Below the pieces are notes generated by a model that was not told where the DNA came from, did not search any database, and saw nothing but the letters and a program-made list of their open reading frames with translations. A stretch of DNA of 64,000 nucleotides from Gemmatimonadaceae bacterium (GTDB lineage: Bacteria > Gemmatimonadota > Gemmatimonadetes > Gemmatimonadales > Gemmatimonadaceae), in assembly GCA_011525845.1 (NCBI GenBank), contig WYBP01000023.1, forward strand, positions 62,001-126,000, in the 5' to 3' direction. How positions within the stretch are numbered: position 1 is the stretch's first letter; each line of letters starts with the position of its first letter. The position numbers were made by a program, and so were the translations under genes. Shown here in pieces: positions 54,001 through 61,742 of this stretch.

Positions 54001-54263
54001 TCCTCGCGCGCTACGAGGGGCCCGCCTCGGCGATCATGTGGCTCGACGAGGCCCTCGCCTTCGTGCGCACCTCACCCCCCGACTTCGACCCCACGAACGC
54101 TGCGGCCCTCGTCCGCCTCATGGCGCTGCGCGCCGAGCTCGCCGGCGCCGTCGGCGACGACGCCACCGCGCGCCGCTGGGCCGCGGCGGTGGTCGAGCTC
54201 TGGCAGGATGGCGACGACGCGGTGCAGCCGCTCGTACGGCGCATGCGGGTCCTCAGCAGGTAG
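51090..54263 (+). CDS. Transmembrane Ser/Thr protein kinase with TolB-like and TPR sensor
   Basis: A 1057-residue protein with an N-terminal Hanks-type kinase. All catalytic elements are visible: LGRGGWGVVY loop, Lys46 (VAIKVM), Asp140 (IHRDVKPANILL), Asp157 (VADFGIARA) and YMAPEQ. One transmembrane helix lies near 307-330. Outside the membrane, a FlgO/TolB-N-like domain (about 335-470) is followed by some 550 residues of TPR-like helices. I place the start at TTG 51090, after GGGGGG; no ATG or GTG lies in frame nearby before the glycine loop. Such receptor kinases are numerous in Gemmatimonadota and Acidobacteriota. No phosphatase or obvious target is adjacent. Confidence 0.9.
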   Translation: MESAEERRLATALADRYRLDRELGRGGWGVVYLAQDLRHHRPVAIKVMEVGTGALATRERMRREIELEANLDHPHIVPLFDSGEAGDSRIYFVMPFVDGESLQQRIAREKQLPVIDAVRIARDVAEALQHAHARGVIHRDVKPANILLSSGSARVADFGIARAIHGPLFLQKTGWDTTHGVQVGTAAYMAPEQEAGDRSVDGRADQYSLGCVLYEMLTGRPPFDASSRVGLAARHAMDPVPSVRTVRPSVPAALEAILCRALEKLPAERFEDAGAMAAALEDVLHGASGAVTPSGSTLVPRADGTRRRTLLLAVGGAALLTALASYAIIDVVRGPPAVAADTSALLLFGLEGDSAATHGADEQVRRAIARWDGLRLVDVFAVREALGGRAVTTPIARRVSRELGAGRFLRGSITVTESGTMLQVALADVDPAVGVLAERTERLPFDADARDSIIESVVDRLLVRAPPVSGWSPRRSDTRSLPAVQHFVRGRTAVNAWALDSAAAAFDLAWRSDPRFAEAALWVALTRFWLNDDASSWRLAAHAAVRDSSALGAFRAAEARALLEYLDGDIARACRWWDAQTTRDIYSFVAWYSAAVCHDRDDHVVRDPRSPSGWRFRGSYHSALQQYLRAFQLMPSIHKGLRAASFERLRTLLYVSVNSMRVGTSTEAAGQFLASASLHDDTLVFIPYPAELVFRADHAIAAAQSDRAGAVVRRQRELFRDLTIAWLSTDPTSIDAHEAQALALQLLGDPTALDTLDKAVALARTPEERANLAGTEVWVRVRFAIPDDRTSLRASRLAADTALRLVPLTAPHGSRGDRVRASLAALIGRVADVRRLASTRASRMATVLPAPAAAAAAELELWSAFGGPRDTLTAMAERVDSLITRLVPREDLARARSVAFARSVRLAWPDGGLPARVAAYVEDDYLVPALAADLAKDTLAVRRGLTALRALRQQFPPRSVSYDALLPEAALLARYEGPASAIMWLDEALAFVRTSPPDFDPTNAAALVRLMALRAELAGAVGDDATARRWAAAVVELWQDGDDAVQPLVRRMRVLSR

Positions 54264-54295
54264 CCGGTCCCCCAACGCTCCTCAAGGAGGAGTCC

Positions 54296-55648
54296 ATGTC
54301 TCACCGCTCCGCATTGGCACTCTGGCTGATCCCACCGCTGATCGCGCTCGGCGCGTGCGACCGTCTCACGGCGCGCTCGGTGTACCAGCTGGACGGCAAG
54401 TTCGCGGACGTCGGACCCAACCCCGAGTGCCCGCACGACTACGCGCCGCTCGCGGTGGCGACGACGGATGGCCCGAGCACCGGCCCGGTCCGCGTCTCGC
54501 CACCGGTCGGGTCCGCGCAGTCCCCCGCGGCCGCCGCCCTCGGCGTCGGCGTGGTCGCCATCCGATTCAGGACGGGCGTCCCGGAGTTCCACGATTGTCA
54601 GCGCCTCCTGGTTCGCCAGGGCGGCTCGTTCGAGTTCGGGCCACTCGCCGCGATCTTCGCGCTCGACTCGATCGAGTCGTCGAATGACACGGCCTTCTCG
54701 CGTCCGACCGTCGTCGGGCTCGTCTACAAGCCCGAAGCTGAGGCCTATCAGCCGCTCCGTCTCGAGTCCGTATTCAGCTGCGTGGTGCTGTATCGCCAGC
54801 CGCCCCGACGGATGGTACGCGGCTGGATGGTCGCGCGATCGAAGCCGGAGGATTGCCTCGGCTCGGTCGCACCGTCGGAACTGGCCGTCGCCCGGCATCT
54901 CAAGGTCAAGATCCTGCCTTGGCCCGACCACATGGACGCCACGGACGTGCCACCCGTCGCCCGGTGGGACTTCAGCCGATCGGGCGTCCACTACGTCGGC
55001 ATCCGCTGCGGCGGACACTGGTGCGAGGTCGGCCCGCGACTCGGCAGCAGCGATACGTTCGACTCTTCCGAGGACTACGACGATCCGAACTGGAAGAGCC
55101 CGCGGCCGCGTCGCAATGTCCGCGTGAAGGGGTGGTACGATGAGCAACAGCTGGCCACGTACACCACCGCGGGGCTGGGACCACCGCTCCCCGACGTCGG
55201 CACCGTGATCCCCACCGCGGGCCTCGACTCACTCCACGAGCCGACCTACGAGGACGGCACGTGGATGCAGGTGGCGCAGGTGAACATGCGCCCCTCGGCG
55301 GGCCCGTACGCCGCGTCCTTCAACTTCTACGGGGACCCGGGCCCACCGCCTCGGGCCCGACACGCGTCGCTGGCGTTGTGCCGCGACGGCACGGGGCGAT
55401 GCCGGCCCGAACCGCCGTTCACGTCGTTCGACGCCACCGAGTGCACGGGAAGCGATGGAGGGGAGAGTTGGATCGCGCGCGTCAGCAGTGAAACGGGACC
55501 GCCGAAGTACTTCTGTGTGCTGTTCCGCAAGCACCCGGCCGGCTTCCACGTCCCGAACGTCGTGCGGTGGAGGTGGCGCGCGGACGACGAGACGATCTGG
55601 GTCAGCTGCCCCGCCGGCTGCTGCGAGGTCAACGCGAAGAAGCGCTGA
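54296..55648 (+). CDS. Cysteine-rich lipoprotein of unknown function
   Basis: A 450-residue protein with a lipoprotein signal (PPLIALGAC, lipid cysteine at 21) and a strong ribosome-binding site AAGGAGG five bases before ATG 54296. I do not recognise the family. It has about 14 cysteines. Two segments share the pattern V-x-RW, about ten residues, then C-x4-CEV: one at 238-245 (CGGHWCEV) and one at 438-445 (CPAGCCEV). This suggests an internal duplication of a disulfide-bonded domain. Its position 32 bases after the receptor kinase suggests joint expression. It converges on the cyanophycinase gene with a 10-base gap. Confidence 0.6.
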   Translation: MSHRSALALWLIPPLIALGACDRLTARSVYQLDGKFADVGPNPECPHDYAPLAVATTDGPSTGPVRVSPPVGSAQSPAAAALGVGVVAIRFRTGVPEFHDCQRLLVRQGGSFEFGPLAAIFALDSIESSNDTAFSRPTVVGLVYKPEAEAYQPLRLESVFSCVVLYRQPPRRMVRGWMVARSKPEDCLGSVAPSELAVARHLKVKILPWPDHMDATDVPPVARWDFSRSGVHYVGIRCGGHWCEVGPRLGSSDTFDSSEDYDDPNWKSPRPRRNVRVKGWYDEQQLATYTTAGLGPPLPDVGTVIPTAGLDSLHEPTYEDGTWMQVAQVNMRPSAGPYAASFNFYGDPGPPPRARHASLALCRDGTGRCRPEPPFTSFDATECTGSDGGESWIARVSSETGPPKYFCVLFRKHPAGFHVPNVVRWRWRADDETIWVSCPAGCCEVNAKKR

Positions 55649-55658
55649 CCCCCACAGG

Positions 55659-56576
55659 CTAGGGAACGCGTGCCACTCCGCTCCGGGGATCGAACGTGGC
55701 CCCGGACGGCAGCACGTGCATGCTCACGCCCGTCGCGCCGAGGACCCCGGCGCCGGCGGGCGTGACCCCTGCGCGACGCGCGTCATAGACCACCACGACG
55801 CTCGCACCGCGCACCACCCAGGTCCCGTCGGGACGCACGACGAGGGCCGTCGACTCATCGATCCCGACGCCCAGGTGCGGCTCCCGCTCCAGCACGAGAC
55901 TGATGAGCCGATTGTGCCGCCGCCGGCGCAGGAAGTGCTGGTCGATGATCACATCGTCGATGAGCGCGAAGCCGTCCGCGGTCACGACGTTGTCCCGCGC
56001 GATGGTCCCCCAGGCGAGCGTCGAATCGGGACGCGTGCCCCCGGGGTGCCGTTCGTCCCCCGTGATCATCACCGCCGACATCACCGCGGCGCCGGCCGAG
56101 GTGCCGCCGATGACCGCGCCCGCCGCGTAACGCGCCTTGATCGCCCGCTCGGTGCGGGTCCCGCGCAGCACGCCCGCGAGCCGACCCTGGTCCCCTCCGC
56201 CGAACCAGACGCCCGTGGCATCGTCGAGCAGTCGCACGATCGAATCCGCGTCCGCCTGCTCCCGCGTGATCCAGACGTTCCGTGCGGTGGCGCCGAGCGC
56301 CCGCAGGTCGGCGGCCTTCTCCTCCCCGCTCGTGGCGCCGGAGGCGCTGGCCATGGCGAAGACGAGGATCCGCGCCTTCCCCTTCCCGCCCGCGAGATCG
56401 ACGAACTCCTGCACGAGCGCCGGTGGCTGCGGTCCGCCGCCGACGATGTAGAGCGTGCCGCGCGGCGTCGGCGCCTGCGCGCCGCCAACTCCCGCGAGCG
56501 CGACCGCCGTTGCGACCACCGTGAGGACGCAACAAGCCGCGCGCGTCAGGGAACTCCGGACGGATCGACGGGTCAT
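55659..56576 (-). CDS. Secreted cyanophycinase-like S51-family peptidase
   Basis: A 305-residue serine peptidase of the S51 (cyanophycinase / peptidase E) family. A signal peptide (residues 1-34, core VLTVVATAVALAGVGGAQA) implies export. The nucleophile is Ser160 in GGTSAGAAVMS; GTLYIVGGG and WFGGGDQGRLAG are also typical, as is the downstream DEST segment GVGIDESTALVV. True cyanophycinases cleave the storage polymer cyanophycin to beta-Asp-Arg. No cyanophycin synthetase or isoaspartyl dipeptidase is in the window, so the substrate is open. It diverges from the flavo-ferredoxin gene. Confidence 0.87.
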   Translation of the reverse strand: MTRRSVRSSLTRAACCVLTVVATAVALAGVGGAQAPTPRGTLYIVGGGPQPPALVQEFVDLAGGKGKARILVFAMASASGATSGEEKAADLRALGATARNVWITREQADADSIVRLLDDATGVWFGGGDQGRLAGVLRGTRTERAIKARYAAGAVIGGTSAGAAVMSAVMITGDERHPGGTRPDSTLAWGTIARDNVVTADGFALIDDVIIDQHFLRRRRHNRLISLVLEREPHLGVGIDESTALVVRPDGTWVVRGASVVVVYDARRAGVTPAGAGVLGATGVSMHVLPSGATFDPRSGVARVP

Positions 56577-56590
56577 GAACGGGAGTCTAT

Positions 56591-56650
56591 CGCTCGCGGG
56601 AACGCGCGTCCATCAGGTGCGCAACCTTGCCGCCCCGCGCCCCGCGAGCG
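56591..56650. repeat. 10-bp perfect inverted repeat in a divergent promoter region
   Basis: CGCTCGCGGG (56591-56600) and CCCGCGAGCG (56641-56650) are exact inverted copies 40 bases apart, in the 109-base gap between the cyanophycinase gene and the 2-oxoacid oxidoreductase operon. A smaller palindrome GCAACCTTGC lies between them. They could be two half-sites for a looping regulator or the arms of a long hairpin. GC-rich sequence produces some such pairs by chance. Confidence 0.4.
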
Positions 56651-56685
56651 AAGCTTGCAACAACCAATCAGGGGGTCGACGCACC

Positions 56686-58470
56686 ATGGGCGCCACGGAC
56701 GTCAACGATCCGCGGTACTACCACAAGGTGGTGGACTGTCAGTGGGCCTGTCCGGCACACACCAACGTCCCCGGCTACCTGCGGCTGATCGCGCAGGGGC
56801 GGTACGACGACTCGTACATGCTGAACCGCGAGTCGAACGTCTTCCCCGGGATCCTCGGGCGCACCTGTGACCGCCCCTGCGAGCCCGCCTGCCGCCGCGT
56901 GCGCGTGGAGGAGAAGCCGGTCGCGATCTGCCGCCTCAAGCGCGTGGCGGCCGACCTGCGCGGCGACATCACGGCGCGACTCCCCAAGGCACCGAAGCAG
57001 AAGAACGGGAAGCGGATCGCCTGCGTCGGCGCCGGTCCGGCCTCGCTCACCGTCGCGAACGACCTCCTCCCGCTGGGCTACGACGTCACGATCTTCGAGC
57101 AGAACGCCAAGCCGGGCGGCCTGATGCGCGTGAACATCCCGGCATTCCGGCTCCCGGCGAGCGTGCTCGACGAGGAGTGCGGTTACATCATCGACATGGG
57201 CGCGACGATGAAGTACGGCACGCCCATCGACTCGATGAAGGCGCTGCTCGCGAAGGGGTACGACGCCGTCTTCGTCGGCAGCGGCGCGCCCAAGGGGAAG
57301 GAACTGGACCTCCCGGGCCGCCACGACGACCCGGGCAAGATCCACATCGGCATCGAGTGGCTCGCCAACGTCCACTTCGGCCACGTGGAGCGGATCGAGC
57401 CGCGCGTGCTGATCATCGGCGTCGGCAACACGGCGATGGACTGCTGCCGCACCGCCAAGCGCGTGGGCGCCACCGACGTGACCGTCATCGCGCGCCGTGG
57501 GCGCAAGCACTTCAAGGCCTCCCCCTGGGAGCTCGAGGACGCCGAGGAGGAGCTGGTCGAGATCGTCGAGAACCACTCCCCGAAGCGCTTCGTGGTCGAG
57601 AACGGCACGCTGGTGGGGATGGAGTTCGAGGTCCTCGAGTGGACCGAGGACGCCTCCGGACGGCAGAAGAGCACCGTCAAGGAGACCCGCATCCTCCCCT
57701 GCGACGCGGTGATCCTCGCGATCGGGCAGGACAACGCCTTCCCCTGGATCGAGCGGGACGTGGGGATCGAGTTCGACCCCAAGTGGGACATGCCGGTCGT
57801 GGACAAGACGACCTTCCAGAGCACGCGGGAGGGTGTCTTCTTCGGCGGCGACGCGGCGTGGGGACCCGAGAACATCATCTGGGCGGTCGCGCACGGGCAC
57901 CAGGCGGCGATCTCGATCCACCAGCACTGCCAGGGGAAGCCCGTCACGGAGCGCCCGCCCCAGGGGATGACGCTGGTGAGCGCCAAGATGGGGATGCACA
58001 GCTGGGCCTACAGCAACGATTACGAACCGGCGAAGCGCGCGAAGATGCAGCACGAGGACCTCACCAAGCGCTTCGCGGACATCACCGTCGAGGTGGAGCT
58101 CGGCTTCACGCCCGAGCAGGCCGCACGCGAGGTGCAGCGCTGCCTCAACTGCGACATCCAGACCCACTTCACGACCTCGCTCTGCATCGAGTGCGACGCC
58201 TGCGTGGACGTCTGCCCCACGCGCTGCCTCACCATCACCACCAACGGCACCAGCGAGGCGGACCTGCGCACGCGGCTCTCGGCGCCCGCCGAGAACCTGG
58301 ACCAGGCGGTGTACGTGTCGGACGCGCTGCCGCAGACCAAGCGCGTGATGGTGAAGGACGAGGACGTCTGCCTGCACTGCGGCCTCTGCGCCGAACGCTG
58401 CCCCACCGCGGCCTGGGACATGCGCACCTTCGACCTCAAGCTGCCCTACGCGGGGATGATGCAGCCATGA
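56686..58470 (+). CDS. FAD/NAD(P)-dependent oxidoreductase fused to ferredoxin domains
   Basis: A 594-residue electron-transfer protein. The N-terminal part matches the Fe-S domain of GltD/NfnB-type enzymes (Cys18, 22, 61, 65, 69). A FAD-binding GAGPAS (115-120) and an NAD(P)-binding GVGNTA (245-250) follow. The C-terminus adds a ferredoxin region with cysteines 500, 503, 506 and 510, and a second motif CLHCGLCAERCPTAAW (562-572). The C-terminal 4Fe-4S pair could take electrons from the adjoining 2-oxoacid:ferredoxin oxidoreductase and pass them through FAD to NAD(P)+. The alpha subunit start overlaps its stop (ATGA). The direction of electron flow and the cofactor choice are inference. ATG 56686 follows AGGGGG by ten bases. 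Confidence 0.88.
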   Translation: MGATDVNDPRYYHKVVDCQWACPAHTNVPGYLRLIAQGRYDDSYMLNRESNVFPGILGRTCDRPCEPACRRVRVEEKPVAICRLKRVAADLRGDITARLPKAPKQKNGKRIACVGAGPASLTVANDLLPLGYDVTIFEQNAKPGGLMRVNIPAFRLPASVLDEECGYIIDMGATMKYGTPIDSMKALLAKGYDAVFVGSGAPKGKELDLPGRHDDPGKIHIGIEWLANVHFGHVERIEPRVLIIGVGNTAMDCCRTAKRVGATDVTVIARRGRKHFKASPWELEDAEEELVEIVENHSPKRFVVENGTLVGMEFEVLEWTEDASGRQKSTVKETRILPCDAVILAIGQDNAFPWIERDVGIEFDPKWDMPVVDKTTFQSTREGVFFGGDAAWGPENIIWAVAHGHQAAISIHQHCQGKPVTERPPQGMTLVSAKMGMHSWAYSNDYEPAKRAKMQHEDLTKRFADITVEVELGFTPEQAAREVQRCLNCDIQTHFTTSLCIECDACVDVCPTRCLTITTNGTSEADLRTRLSAPAENLDQAVYVSDALPQTKRVMVKDEDVCLHCGLCAERCPTAAWDMRTFDLKLPYAGMMQP

Positions 58471-60266
58471 GCGGGATCAACGACTTCGCGTTCAAGATGG
58501 GCACCGTCAACGGCACCGGGTCGGCCAGTGCGAACGGCCTCCTCATGCAGGCGATCTTCCGGATGGGGATCCCGGTCACGGGGAAGAACATCTTCCCGTC
58601 GAACATCCAGGGGCTCCCCACCTGGTACGAGATCCGGGTGAGCAAGGACGGCTACACGGCGCGCCCCTCCGAGGTGGACCTGGTGGTCGCGCTGAACCCC
58701 GCGACCTACGCCAAGGACGTGGCGACCGTCCGCCCGGGCGGCTACCTGCTCTACGACTCCTCGTGGCCGCTCGACCCGACCCTCGTGCGCGAAGGGATCA
58801 CGATCCTCGGCGTGCCCTTCGGGCGGATGTGCGTCGAGGCGTTCACCAAGGACCGCGAGCGCACGCTGCTCCGAAACATCGCCTACGCGGGCGCCCTCGC
58901 CGCCCTCCTCGAGATCGACATGCAGGTGATCGAGGGGATGCTGAACGAGAAGTTCGGGAAGAAGAAGTCGCTCCTCGACGCGAACCACACCGCGATCCGG
59001 CTCGGCTACGACTACGCCAAGGCCAACTTCACCTGCCCGCTCCCCTTCCACCTCGCGCCGATGGACGCCACCGGCGGCTCCATCCTGATGGACGGGAACA
59101 CGGCGTGCGCGCTCGGTGCGGTGTATGCCGGCGCCACGGTGGGCGCCTGGTATCCGATCACGCCCGCCACGGCGATGATGGAGGCGTTCAAGGCGTTCTG
59201 CGAGAAGTACCGTGTGGACAAGGCGACGGGGAAGAACAACTACATCATCCTTCAGGCCGAGGACGAGCTGGCCGCCGCGGGGATCGTGATCGGGGCGGCC
59301 TGGGCCGGGGCCCGGGCGTTCACCAACACTTCGGGGCCCGGGATCTCGCTCATGCAGGAGTTCATCGGCCTCGCGTACTACACCGACATCCCGGCCGTCT
59401 TCTACGACATCCAGCGCTGCGGCCCCTCCACGGGGATGCCGACCCGCACGCAGCAGGCGGACCTCCTCTCGCTCGCCTACGCCTCCCACGGCGACACGAA
59501 GCACCTGGTGCTCTTCCCCGCGGACCCGCACGAGTGCTTCTCGATGTCCGTCGAGGCGTTCGACCTCGCCGAGCGCTTCCAGACGCCGGTCTTCGTCGCG
59601 TCGGACCTCGACATCGGGATGAACGACTGGATGATCCCGCGCCTCGAGTGGGACGACGCGTATCGGCCCGACCGGGGCAAGGTGCTCGACGCGGCCGCGC
59701 TCGAGAAGCTGCCGCGCTTCTCGCGCTTCCTCGACGTGGATGGCGACGGCGTGGCCGCACGGACCCTCCCCGGCGTCGGGGGCAAGGGGGCGTACTTCGT
59801 CCGTGGCTCCGGACATGACAAGCATGCGGCGTACACGGAGGACTCGGACGCCTATCAGGAGGTCGTGGACCGGCTCAAGCGGAAGTTCGAGCACGCCGCG
59901 GCGGCGATGCCGAAGCCGGCGATCCTCCGCCGCAAGGGCGCCGAGGTCGGACTGGTGACCCTCGGCGGCTGCGACGCCGCCGTCCGCGAGGCAGCGGACC
60001 GGCTGCAGGAGGCCGGGATCGCCGCGGACGTGATGCGCATCCGGGGCTTCCCGTTCGGCGCCGAGGTCGCGGAGTTCCTCGGTGAGCATGAGCACACCTT
60101 CGTGATCGAGCAGAACCGGGACGCACAGTTGCGCTCCCTGCTGATGATCGAGCTCGGCGTGCCGCGCGACGAGCTCATCCCCGTCCTGGACTACGGCGGC
60201 ATGCCCCTCACCGCGAAGGTGGTGGTCGACGCCGTGAGCGCCCGCGTCGCGGGGGTGCCGGCATGA
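58467..60266 (+). CDS. 2-oxoacid:ferredoxin oxidoreductase, fused gamma-alpha subunit
   Basis: A 599-residue subunit with the gamma domain first (about 10-185) and the alpha domain second (from about 205). The gamma part has GTGSASANGLLMQAIFRMG and NIFPSNIQGLPTWYEIRVS. The alpha part opens with ACALGAVYAGATVGAWYPITP, the substrate-loop signature, and later ISLMQEFIGLAYYTDIPAVFYDIQRCGPSTGMPTRTQQADL. This fusion is typical of 2-oxoglutarate:ferredoxin oxidoreductases (KorA), but pyruvate or branched 2-oxoacids are possible, so I give no symbol. It overlaps both neighbours by four bases, as in a tightly coupled complex. Adjacent succinate dehydrogenase genes favour 2-oxoglutarate. Confidence 0.93.
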   Translation: MSGINDFAFKMGTVNGTGSASANGLLMQAIFRMGIPVTGKNIFPSNIQGLPTWYEIRVSKDGYTARPSEVDLVVALNPATYAKDVATVRPGGYLLYDSSWPLDPTLVREGITILGVPFGRMCVEAFTKDRERTLLRNIAYAGALAALLEIDMQVIEGMLNEKFGKKKSLLDANHTAIRLGYDYAKANFTCPLPFHLAPMDATGGSILMDGNTACALGAVYAGATVGAWYPITPATAMMEAFKAFCEKYRVDKATGKNNYIILQAEDELAAAGIVIGAAWAGARAFTNTSGPGISLMQEFIGLAYYTDIPAVFYDIQRCGPSTGMPTRTQQADLLSLAYASHGDTKHLVLFPADPHECFSMSVEAFDLAERFQTPVFVASDLDIGMNDWMIPRLEWDDAYRPDRGKVLDAAALEKLPRFSRFLDVDGDGVAARTLPGVGGKGAYFVRGSGHDKHAAYTEDSDAYQEVVDRLKRKFEHAAAAMPKPAILRRKGAEVGLVTLGGCDAAVREAADRLQEAGIAADVMRIRGFPFGAEVAEFLGEHEHTFVIEQNRDAQLRSLLMIELGVPRDELIPVLDYGGMPLTAKVVVDAVSARVAGVPA

Positions 60267-61318
60267 CGTCGATCGCCAAGCCCCCGGTCAAGCACCCCAG
60301 CTCGCGCCAGAACGGGATCGGGCTCACGCTGCGCGACTACGAGGGCGTGATGTCCACGCTCTGCGCCGGCTGCGGCCACGACTCCATCACCGCCAGCATC
60401 GTCCAGGCCGCGTGGGAGATGGAGCTCGAGCCGCACCGCGTCGGCAAGATGAGCGGGATCGGGTGTTCGTCGAAGACCACCGCGTACTTCATGAAGCAAT
60501 CGCACGGCTTCAACTCCGTGCACGGCCGGATGCCATCGGTCACCTCCGGGGCGGCCGCCGCCAACGGCGGACTCACCTACATCGGCGTCTCCGGGGATGG
60601 CGACTCGCTCTCGATCGGCGTCGGGCAGCTCTGCCACGCCATCCGGCGCAACGTGAACATGCTCTACATGCTGGAGAACAACGGCGTGTACGGGCTGACC
60701 AAGGGCCAGTTCTCCGCCTCGGCGGACATCGGCTCCACGTCCAAGAAGGGTGAGGCGAACGAGCAGGCGCCGATCGACCCGATCCTCCTCGCGCTCTCCC
60801 TCGGCGCCACCTACGTCGCCCGCTCCTTCTCGGGCGACAAGCGGCAGCTCGTCCCGATCATCAAGGCGGGGATCGCGCACAAGGGGTTCGCGCTCGTGGA
60901 CGTCATCTCCCCCTGCGTGACCTTCAACGACCACGAGGGATCGACCAAGAGCTACGCCTACACGCGCCAGCACGAGGTGGAGGCGGTCGAGGCGGACTAT
61001 GTGCCGCTGCGGCGCGAGATCACGATGCCCGAGACCAAGGGTGCCGTGACGGTGGTGCAGATGCACGACGGGTCCTCGGTGCGCCTCCGCCCCACGGCAC
61101 CCGACTACGATCCCACCGACCGCGAGAGTGCGTACGCACATGTCCGCGCCTGCCAGGCGCGGGGCGAGATCGCGACAGGGCTGCTCTTCGTGAGCGAGGG
61201 CGCGCGGGACATGCACGAGCTGGCCCGCACGGTGCCCACGCCGCTCGTGGACGTGCCCTTCGAGGCGCTCTGCCCCGGCCAGGCGGCGCTCGACAAGCTG
61301 ATGGCGCGGTATCGCTGA
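60263..61318 (+). CDS. 2-oxoacid:ferredoxin oxidoreductase, beta (TPP-binding) subunit
   Basis: A 351-residue subunit that binds thiamine diphosphate and one [4Fe-4S] cluster. Cluster ligands fit LCAGCGHD, GIGCSSK and VISPCVTFNDH. The TPP motif is GVSGDGDSLSIGVGQLCHAIRRNVNM followed by LENNGVYGLTKGQ. With the gamma-alpha subunit it would oxidatively decarboxylate a 2-oxoacid to an acyl-CoA and reduce ferredoxin. It starts at ATG 60263 (ATGA overlap). Its stop lies three bases from the stop of the convergent small gene. The C-terminal 80 residues extend beyond the shortest family members. Confidence 0.93.
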   Translation: MTSIAKPPVKHPSSRQNGIGLTLRDYEGVMSTLCAGCGHDSITASIVQAAWEMELEPHRVGKMSGIGCSSKTTAYFMKQSHGFNSVHGRMPSVTSGAAAANGGLTYIGVSGDGDSLSIGVGQLCHAIRRNVNMLYMLENNGVYGLTKGQFSASADIGSTSKKGEANEQAPIDPILLALSLGATYVARSFSGDKRQLVPIIKAGIAHKGFALVDVISPCVTFNDHEGSTKSYAYTRQHEVEAVEADYVPLRREITMPETKGAVTVVQMHDGSSVRLRPTAPDYDPTDRESAYAHVRACQARGEIATGLLFVSEGARDMHELARTVPTPLVDVPFEALCPGQAALDKLMARYR

Positions 61319-61321
61319 GCG

Positions 61322-61729
61322 TCAGCCCAGGTCGGGCCCCACCCACCCCCGTCGCGCCTCGACCGAGAAGAGCCGCTCGCGGCTGTAGGACCTGAGCGGC
61401 CACTCCCGTTCAGCCATCGGGGACGCGAGGAGGGCGTCGATGAGCGCCTCGAAGGGCACACCCTCGCGCGCCCGCACGAACGCCTCGATCCCGAGCAGGT
61501 AGAGCCGCGTGATCGTCTCGTGGTACCCCTCGGTGTCGCTATTCGGGGTCCCCACGGCATCGTTGTGCTCGCGGATCCGCCGGCGCACGATCGCCAGCGC
61601 CTCGTCGTGCGGGTGCCGCGAGAGGTACCAGAGACCCACCAGGAGGTGCGCCTGGTGCGTCCACTCCGCCTTCGCCACCTGTCGCGCCTCGAACCGGGCG
61701 ACGAACGCCGCGAGTTCCCGTTCCGTCAC
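61322..61729 (-). CDS. Small conserved-looking protein of unknown function, downstream of sdhB
   Basis: I do not recognise this 135-residue soluble protein. It is helical and histidine-rich, with KAEWTHQAHLLVGLWYL (His25, His28), REHNDAVGTPNSDTEGYHETIT (His55, His70, Glu71) and a C-terminal LRSYSRERLFSVEARRGWVGPDLG. The spaced His and Glu residues might bind a metal ion. GTG 61729 lies 13 bases after the sdhB stop, so it is probably the last gene of the sdh operon. It ends three bases from the korB-like stop on the other strand. It has no signal peptide or membrane segment. Confidence 0.7.
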   Translation of the reverse strand: MTERELAAFVARFEARQVAKAEWTHQAHLLVGLWYLSRHPHDEALAIVRRRIREHNDAVGTPNSDTEGYHETITRLYLLGIEAFVRAREGVPFEALIDALLASPMAEREWPLRSYSRERLFSVEARRGWVGPDLG

Positions 61730-61742
61730 TTCCCGGGGACCG

